The notes under the pieces are model-generated. The model worked only from the letters and a program-made list of their open reading frames with translations, was not told the DNA's origin and did not search any database. Below, in pieces: positions 9,801-15,000 of a stretch of DNA of 15,000 nucleotides. A program made the translations under genes and the position numbers. Origin of the DNA: Trachelipus rathkii (lineage: Eukaryota; Arthropoda; Malacostraca; Isopoda; Trachelipodidae); assembly GCA_015478945.1 (NCBI GenBank), contig JABUQX010088096.1, positions 1 to 15,000 on the forward strand, read 5' to 3'. Numbering within the stretch: the first letter of the stretch is position 1; each line of letters starts with the position of its first letter.

Positions 9801-10046
9801 GTTCCGGTTTCTTCTACTTCATTACCTCCAGTTTCAAGTCTTCCTGACGTCTTACCTTTCCCATCGGTTCCTCCTTCCAGTATCCTACCTCAATCTTCCG
9901 ACTCACGACTGGCTCCTCAACCTAAAAAGTCTGCCTTACGACGGATACCTCGAAGTACCCCTCTTCAGGTTTGTTTTCCGGCTCAGCCCTGCACCTTTTC
10001 GAGATATGGCAGGCCCATTCGGGCACCTCAAAGGTATCCTTTGTGA
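6843..10046 (+). CDS. pol: Pol polyprotein: protease remnant, reverse transcriptase, RNase H, integrase
   Basis: Copies the element's RNA into DNA and inserts it into the host genome. The frame is open from 6843, and protease-like sequence (AANGTSIKVYGERS) precedes the first Met at 7002, so a fusion to upstream protease is more likely than a start at 7002. Numbering from that Met (1014 residues): ILG of the protease at 5-7; RT with Asp183 (KIDLVRAF) and YIDD at 243-246; RNase H with Asp397, Glu438 and Asp463; integrase zinc module His586/His590/Cys620/Cys623 and Asp652, Asp711, Glu747 (35 residues between the last two); GPF at 870-872; a Pro/Ser-rich tail ending SRYGRPIRAPQRYPL. There is no chromodomain. 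No internal stop or frameshift was seen. Gag lies in a different frame. The reference family is CsRn1/Kabuki-like Ty3/gypsy. Confidence 0.96.
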   Translation, partial: SLLPASSSKFPLSPTDTTLRAANGTSIKVYGERSCSLDLGLRRVFRWVFIVSDVAYPILGADFLEHFNLLVDIRNRRLLDGNTDLKVSGVLQVFTLGSISVVNSDISKPFLNMVRSDFPDLLRPCSSLLPVKHDVQHHIETTGPPVSARARRLAPDRLRAARAEFEHMLELGIVRPSKSAWASPLHLVPKPNSLDWRPCSDYRAFNGVTVPDRYPVPHIQSFNSNIHGSTIFSKIDLVRAFHQIPVAAQDIPKTAVITPFRLFEYLRVPYGLRNAAQTFQRFIDTVLRGLPFCWVYIDDILIASTSAEEHEDHLKAVFTRLNEYGIRINADKCVFGVSSLTFLGHTVTAEGITPFEDRVSAIRDFPFPETQRNLRQFLGMVNFYHRFIPRAAALLAPLSSLIKPKKRGLSTKIPWTPETREAFIATKNALADSTLLMHPKEDAPTRIQADASNFAIGGVLQQLQNENWVPLAFFSKKLQPAETRYSTFSRELLAIYKAIRHFRYFLEGREFHVLIDHKPIIFAIKSRHERHNPREARHMEYIAQFTSDIRHISGVDNDTADALSRIHVDSISPLTSLDYEALVEAQQSESISLSDDTSLQLRRITLPNVSKPVLCDLSTGSPRPLVPQSFRKIVFLTLHSLSHPGVKASQKLISSRFVWPGINSDVKNWTRACFSCQKHKVHKHTKAPLGKFLPPSERFDKVHIDLVGPLPPSEGFSYLLTCIDRFTRWPEAIPLPDIKAETVAKAFVFHWISRFGVPSTVTTDQGRQFESFLFKDLMTLLGTSRVRTTSYHPVSNGIIERFHRQLKAFLACAMEHENWIEALPLVLLGIRSSLKSDLNSTSAELVYGTTLRLPGEFFDNTSPLPVDPNSYVSRLKKCASSWKPTPTRSTTIHSYIPSDLTSCSHVFVRIDCHKRPFSPKYEGPFPVLRRSPKFFTVQRPGREEVISIDRLKPAFLESELSDNIDLVPPSPGVFLPVSHTPVPESTVPVSSTSLPPVSSLPDVLPFPSVPPSSILPQSSDSRLAPQPKKSALRRIPRSTPLQVCFPAQPCTFSRYGRPIRAPQRYPL

Positions 10047-10084
10047 TCTGTCCTCTGACCCTGCCATCATCTCTAGAATAATAC
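10047..10084 (+). other. Pol-LTR junction lacking an obvious polypurine tract
   Basis: Only 38 bp separate the pol stop from the right LTR. A plus-strand primer (a run of purines) should sit directly before TGTAGGGG, but the last bases read CTCTAGAATAATAC. AGAATAA is the only purine-rich patch. Confidence 0.5.
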
Positions 10085-11188
10085 TGTAGGGGTTCGCCCG
10101 TCGGCACTGACTTGTTGAGGTTGTTGGTTGTGTGTTGTATTGAGGTTAATCTTAAGGATTCTGTTTAGTGTTCTTTAACTAGCTATTTTTGTTTAACTGT
10201 GATAGGTTGTAAAAGGATCCTTAGGAGCCTCCTAGGGGTCTGCCCATTCCTATTGTTTGTTTTGTTGTCGAGCCGTAACACCCTTGTTACGTTCTCCTTT
10301 GAGACCGACTCTGTCGGCAGTTCTTCTACTATACTTCATGTAGTTCTCTTTGCTTTTCCATACACTGTTCTTGTAGTTTCTTTTAGTCATTTCCTAACCT
10401 ACCTAACTATTTATATTCGTTACTAATTTCTCTTTTCTTCTTCCCGCAGCAAGGTTTTATAATTGAGTAACCTTTAGTTATTAATTACATTTTATTTTAA
10501 ACAAAGTTTTCTCAATTGGAATAGCTGGAAGAAGTGGCTCCTGTTTCATTTTGATATTATTTTAATCTTAATCATGATTAGACATATTAATTAGCCAAAT
10601 TACTTAATTATAAGAACTCATTTAATTTGGATTCGGAAGAACCTCTAATATTGCTCATGTATGGATCTCACCTTGATTTAATGAAGACGATTTTATCTGT
10701 ACCCTGTGAGATCTTCTATTAGTGATCTTTTCTGAATTCCTTTTATTAACTTGAAAAAGTTCTTAAGTGTGGCAATACAAATTTGTATTACTATTTACAT
10801 ATATATTTGTCTAATCATTATAATATCTTCATTTATTATATTACAATTTACTAATTGTATAATTTACTTATTATCATAAAACCTAATTGTACCCAGCCTA
10901 CTGAACATTTATAATAATTTTATTAATTTTTATTATTCAATACTCATTATATTACTAATAGTTATAATTTAGCTTTCATTCTCCTTGTGTGTAATTGAAA
11001 GAAATCATCTGATATATTTTTGAACATATAACATCAAATAAAAACTTTGAAAATAAATATTAAATTTTACTAATTAAAGGCAATCACAAAGATAGAAGGT
11101 CGAGTAGACTGATTCCTCCACCTTCTATATTGGTGACCTCTGGAGTTTATAGTTACCGTGTTGGTGACTAATTTAATTGTACAACACA
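10085..11188 (+). repeat. 3' LTR of the gypsy element
   Basis: Starts TGTAGGGG and ends ACAACACA, giving TGT/ACA termini. The core is nearly identical to the left LTR, including the stem-loops (10275-10318), acceptor-like site (10421-10449) and AATAAA signals (11037-11042, 11052-11057). Near its 3' end it holds two TGGTGAC motifs (11131-11137 and 11162-11168), whereas the left LTR keeps only the second. The sequence just beyond it starts TTATTATTATTA and then becomes unique. Confidence 0.9.
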
Positions 11189-11361
11189 TTATTATTATTA
11201 ACAACCATATGCTCTTTTTGCTCTAACATGCTGCTCCCTTTCTTGCCTTCTTATGCCCTATCTTATAGTATATGTATATATATATATATATAAAACTTTC
11301 TTTCATATATATAACTTTCCAGAGGGTGGAGTCGGAACCAAAAATTCTGGTTACGGTACAT

Positions 11362-11366
<5 letters not shown>
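11189..11366. other. Unassigned flank with short TA runs
   Basis: Twelve bases of TTA repeat are followed by unique sequence, a small (TA)n run near 11269-11292, and a short moderate-GC patch (AGAGGGTGGAGTCGGAACC, 11321-11339). No gene is seen. Confidence 0.6.

Positions 11367-11442
<76 letters not shown>
11367..11442. repeat. Perfect (AT)38 microsatellite
   Basis: Seventy-six bases of uninterrupted AT dinucleotide, in contrast to the broken TA tracts on the left side of the window. The Tyr-Ile repeat ORF across it is an artefact. Confidence 0.97.
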
Positions 11443-11444
<2 letters not shown>

Positions 11445-11533
11445 ATATCTTACTTACATATATATACATGCTTTTCAGATCTTGACGCCAGTTGTACTAC
11501 TATTTTTCTGTGCTTTCCTGTAGATGCTGCGCC

Positions 11534-11555
11534 CCCTTGCCCCCATCTGGGGAAG
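11534..11555. other. GC-rich hairpin
   Basis: CCTTGCCCCCATCTGGGGAAGG can fold with CCCC/GGGG closing a 4-nt loop and CCTT/AAGG below a two-base bulge. It sits in a short unique segment between two TA tracts. The function is unknown. Confidence 0.35.
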
Positions 11556-11576
11556 GAGTATGAGTAAAGGAAATTA

Positions 11577-11622
11577 TATAATATATATATATATAACTTA
11601 ATATATATATATATATATCGAT
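11577..11622. repeat. (TA)n tract
   Basis: Two TA runs separated by a few bases (ACTTA), between unique sequences. Confidence 0.85.
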
Positions 11623-12700
11623 ACCAAATTTGATATTAACTCTACTTTTGGACGTTGTAGTCACCGATTCCGTTACCGAAGGACCAATTGTTGTAGGGGA
11701 GAAAAAGCGCCTCTAGGAATCACACCATTCGATAGCTCAGGTATCCTATCGCTCCTCCTACATTTCCCAATCCCTCTCTCCGTCTAACTATCTAGAATGG
11801 GAGAGTGAGGAATTAGCCAATAAAGAAAACTATTTACATAAACACTGAATCATACATCAATCGACACCACTGGCACTCCTCTAACAAGAGAAGGGTTAGA
11901 CAGATGTCCCCCGGGAGGGACAGAAGTTCCACCTTGCCCCAGAGCAGCAACCCCTACGTGCTTTGGGGGGCTCTGGACCCGCTGTCGCGGAGCCCTTTTA
12001 AGAGGAGAAGTAAGTCGAAGTTGACATGCCAAAGTGCGAAGTGACAGTGTTGAAAATAGTGAAAAAAGGTGGTTAGTAGGTGTGAATGGTTAAACAAACT
12101 AGGGTTTAATCACTAATCATAGCTCTACTGTGTTTGAAAGCGTGAGAGTGTTGTGTAATTAACCTTAGTTGAGTATTTCAAACAAGACTCCCTGATGCAC
12201 CAGCGTGCTTAGAGCTGAGTCCTGTTCATTCACACGTCCCAATCACACACATAAGCCTTTATACAAAGCGCGCGACATGATTTACATATAGAAATGAACC
12301 CCCAACGATTAGGGTACTAAAACCCACAAGGTCGATAAATCTCCCTTTCAAATCAACTCTTCCTCATCCGTAGATTGACGGCGATCAGGTAAGATATCCG
12401 CTCGGTTTTCGATAATGGCCCGTGTAACAGTAAAACAACGAAAAATTGTACTTACATTATCAATTTTCTATGCTACACTAGACCAGCTCAAGAATGACAA
12501 GATGGAATTAAACCTACTACCTTCCCCCCACGACAACGACGCGAAGTGGAAGGGTTACGAGTGAGTGATTTGCCGTATTAACAGGATAGATGAAAGTTCA
12601 TTTCCTTCCTTAGCTAATATTCGCACAAAATATACATCAAGACCCACAAAAAATAAGGGTCCCACAACCACGGTAGCTTTCAACCTAAAGCCACCCTTTA
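11623..12700. other. Unique moderate-GC sequence, no gene identified
   Basis: The most complex non-transposon sequence in the window, with a GC-rich patch at about 11900-12010 (CCCCCGGGAGGG, GCTGTCGCGGAGCC) followed by a donor-like GAAGTAAGT near 12006-12014. Short ORFs on either strand, including a proline-rich 60-codon one on the minus strand at 11850-12032, have no recognisable motif. An 8-bp inverted repeat GTTTGAAA/TTTCAAAC lies at about 12132 and 12177. It could contain UTR or exon fragments of a host gene, but I cannot show that. Confidence 0.4.
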
Positions 12701-12869
12701 AAACGCGAATACTTGCACAAAATTAATAGAAATAACAACAACAAAAAAGGATGGGGTCATCATAAACTAAAACGACTTCCACCAAGTGTTACAAAGTTCA
12801 CTTCACTGTACATAGTCCCAGAATTAATCCTATATTCAAGATCACCTTTTCCTTTTTTATCTAAAAATA

Positions 12870-13178
12870 ACCCAAAGTCCAAAATAGGCACAAAACACAG
12901 CAATAAAAAATTTGTTAGACATATTTACACTAAAAATATAACAAAAACCAACTAGGGTCACAGATTTCCGAACCCAAAGGTTAAACGAATTTGTTAAAAA
13001 ACAAAAACTTCATTCCATCTTCAAACAAAATCTAAAATAGACGCAAAACACAAAAAGGAATTTTGTTTAACATATTTACACAAAAAAAATACAACAACAA
13101 AATATAGGCACAAGCTTATCGAACCAAAATTAAACATCTAATTATGAAAACAAATCACATTTCCAAAGTGGGTTCGCA
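12870..13178. repeat. Diverged tandem duplication, period about 151-153 bp
   Basis: Blocks recur in the same order: AAAATAG at 12881 and 13034; CATATTTACAC at 12920 and CATATTTACA at 13071; then a (T)AGGG/GCACA…CGAACC block at about 12953-12979 and 13105-13126. Both copies are A-rich and diverged by many small changes. It has no coding content. Confidence 0.6.
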
Positions 13179-13336
13179 TTCACTAATACAAATTTTAACA
13201 AAGACGAACTAAACTTCCAACTTAAGAGGAGAAAATTTCAACATCCTCCCTCTCAAAGCTCTGGTAAAAGACTGAAAAACCTTTCTTTGTAAAGATTTTG
13301 GGTAGTTCTAAAACTCCCCCCCTCGTACCCATTCAC

Positions 13337-13533
13337 CCAATAAAAGGCGGGAACCCGCTTCCAACTTTGAACCGACCAATCAGCCGCCGCGTAAAGCTCC
13401 TCCCACTCTGTGCCAGGCCTAAAGGCATACGAGGGGAGGTACCGCATAAACCAATTACTTAAAACAAAAGGCTTTAATGCTCCTCCCTTTTCTTTATGGA
13501 CAAACCAATCAGCGCTCTTGATACGCGTTTGAA
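13337..13533. promoter_or_regulatory. Candidate promoter: four CCAAT boxes with E2F-like and CHR-like sites
   Basis: CCAAT occurs at 13337-13341, 13376-13380, 13451-13455 and 13505-13509; the second and fourth are extended CCAATCAGC, the favoured NF-Y form. GGCGGGAA (13346-13353) fits an E2F site, and TTTGAA (13528-13533) fits the CHR element. CTCCTCCC occurs twice (about 13397 and 13480). This combination is known from cell-cycle-regulated promoters in other animals. A 103-codon minus-strand ORF crosses the same DNA (13253-13564), but I regard it as chance. No downstream gene is identified on either side, so direction is open; CHR position suggests plus-strand transcription. Confidence 0.4.
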
Positions 13534-13560
13534 ACCCACGCATTCTTTCATTAAAATTTC

Positions 13561-13718
13561 TCAAGAATTCTATTTATTTTTTCAGCCATATGATCTCTTT
13601 TTGCTCATTAACTTTGGGCTCTATATCAATTTATCAGCTGTCAATGTGGTCGAAAAGGTCTTTTCTTGTTTTTCACACAAATTCACAAACATTCATTTGG
13701 TGGATACGTTTTGTAGCC

Positions 13719-13721
<3 letters not shown>
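13561..13721. other. Unassigned AT-rich sequence
   Basis: Lies between the candidate promoter and a TA run. A weak acceptor-like TTTATTTTTTCAG (13572-13584) is present. The plus-strand frame here (13496-13831) ends in repeat and shows no motif. Confidence 0.4.

Positions 13722-13751
<30 letters not shown>
13722..13751. repeat. (TA)15 microsatellite
   Basis: Thirty bases of uninterrupted TA. It marks the start of the restricted-vocabulary region that continues to the window end. Confidence 0.95.
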
Positions 13752-13753
<2 letters not shown>

Positions 13754-14001
13754 TCACTGCCTCACCTGCCACGCCTGCTCTGCTGCTGCTGCTATGCTCT
13801 CATATCTTCTGCATCATATAACAATAACTAAATATATATATATGTAGCCATGTATATGTAATAACTTAATAACCATAACCTTAATATATATATATATAAA
13901 TATATCTTCAACTAACTCTTCTTCAATATCATATATATATCATACTAATATAATAATATATATATATTTAATATGTAATAATAATAATATTTTTACACTA
14001 T

Positions 14002-14041
<40 letters not shown>

Positions 14042-14869
14042 ACAATAATAACCAACAGCCAACCGCTGTATGCCAGCCCTTATATGCAATAGCCATATTA
14101 CTATATATATAAGGTTCTTTTCGTTAAAAACCCCCATCGACATATATCGATTATTTTGTAATATCGATCCTTATTGTTTTATTTAATAAATATAATTTTA
14201 TAAAAATGTGAAGTTCATTTTCATTTTTTTTGTCTTTTATATTTTTAATATTTTTAAAATTATATATCTTGCCAACCTTATATACTTAGCAACCTTATAC
14301 CGCTGCTCTGCTATATATATATAGCGCCTTTGCCTTCTTCTTGCTTGCAGCAGCTTAGCCATGTAGCCATGTATAACCAGCCAACATTCAGCAGCCTGCC
14401 CCTTAACAACCAGCCTCATATATGCTGGCACCAATATATATATATGGCATGCATGTATATGTAATATGTAGCAATAACCAATATGTATGTATGTATGTAT
14501 ATGTATATATATAACATAATAATATAATAATAATAATATATATATAATATGTAATAATAATAATATTATATGTATATGTATATGTAATAAACAATAACAA
14601 TAATAATACCAATAATAATATATGTATATGATACACCATACTAATATAATATGCCCAGCCCAGCCCAGTAGTATGGCGCAGCCAGCCATGGCTGCACTAC
14701 GCGCGTAGCCTTAGCGCCAGCATATATATACTTATCTCAGCTGCTAATATATATGTTTATAATATAGCCAATATATATGTATAACCCATATAATAACATA
14801 TATATATATGTATATAACTGCCAACTTAATAATATATGTATATATATATATATATATGATATATATATC

Positions 14870-14912
<43 letters not shown>

Positions 14913-15000
14913 GTATATATATAATAATAATAATAAATATAAATAATAACCAACCAATAACCAACAGCAACTAATACGCGCAGCAGCAACCAGCCCAGCA
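13752..15000. repeat. Low-complexity mosaic of TA, TAA, GTA, CAGCC and GCAGC words
   Basis: TA and TAA microsatellite runs (for example 14004-14038, 14789-14813, 14841-14901) alternate with short GC-containing words such as GCCAGCC, GCAGCAGC, CCCAGCCCAGCCCAG and TAACCAACAGC. Short minus-strand ORFs rich in Tyr/Ile are repeat artefacts. A T-rich interlude of ordinary composition (14112-14265) splits the region. GA dinucleotides are almost absent outside that interlude. No gene is seen. Confidence 0.75.

Noticed and set aside
11850..12032. Proline-rich minus-strand ORF of 60 codons
   Set aside because: Explained by a GC-rich patch; no motif, no continuation and no partner exon seen.
13253..13564. 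103-codon minus-strand ORF
   Set aside because: It reads across clustered CCAAT, E2F-like and CHR-like motifs, has no recognisable domain, and is better explained as promoter-like DNA.
14237..14989. Minus-strand Tyr/Ile-rich ORFs that might suggest membrane proteins
   Set aside because: They are translations of TA, TAA and GTA repeats.
11253..15000. CRISPR-like or bacterial defence content
   Set aside because: Repeats here are simple microsatellites without spaced direct repeats, and all coding signals are eukaryotic retroelement genes.

Overview
The window looks like nuclear DNA of an invertebrate, most plausibly a crustacean. It is AT-rich, crowded with (TA)n and (TTA)n microsatellites, and has no compact gene array. 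The only clear protein-coding content is retrotransposon-derived, of the CsRn1/Kabuki branch of Ty3/gypsy elements, which is common in invertebrates. I find no confident host gene, rRNA, tRNA or CRISPR array. The organism is inferred from style only.

Layout. Positions 1-1320 look like the 5' end of a minus-strand LTR retroelement. A candidate LTR at 1320-1671 ends in CGCTAACA (minus strand), with two AATAAA signals just before that end. A proline-tRNA-like primer binding site follows 2 nt later. A leader interrupted by TA repeats comes next, then an acidic/basic ORF running off the left edge with one in-frame TAG. Positions 1672-3777 are unassigned AT-rich sequence with long noisy TA tracts. 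Positions 3778-11188 are a plus-strand Ty3/gypsy element. It has two roughly 1.1-kb LTRs, a gag, a frame-broken gag-end/protease segment, and a long open pol reading frame with reverse transcriptase, RNase H and integrase in that order. All catalytic residues I could locate in pol are present. Positions 11189-15000 hold flanking sequence: microsatellites, a candidate CCAAT/E2F/CHR promoter-like cluster (13337-13533), a diverged ~152-bp tandem duplication, and a terminal 1.2 kb of very restricted base vocabulary.

How it works together. The 5' LTR would drive one RNA encoding Gag, then protease, RT-RNase H and integrase, and the 3' LTR would end it. The LTR cores are about 99% identical, which suggests recent insertion, and pol is open. 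However, gag's end and the protease active-site region are scattered over several frames, so this copy as written is probably not autonomous, or the sequence carries uncorrected single-base indels. The odd points are an expanded (TTA)33 exactly where a primer binding site should lie, LTR differences concentrated at both ends, and almost no GA dinucleotides in 13752-15000.
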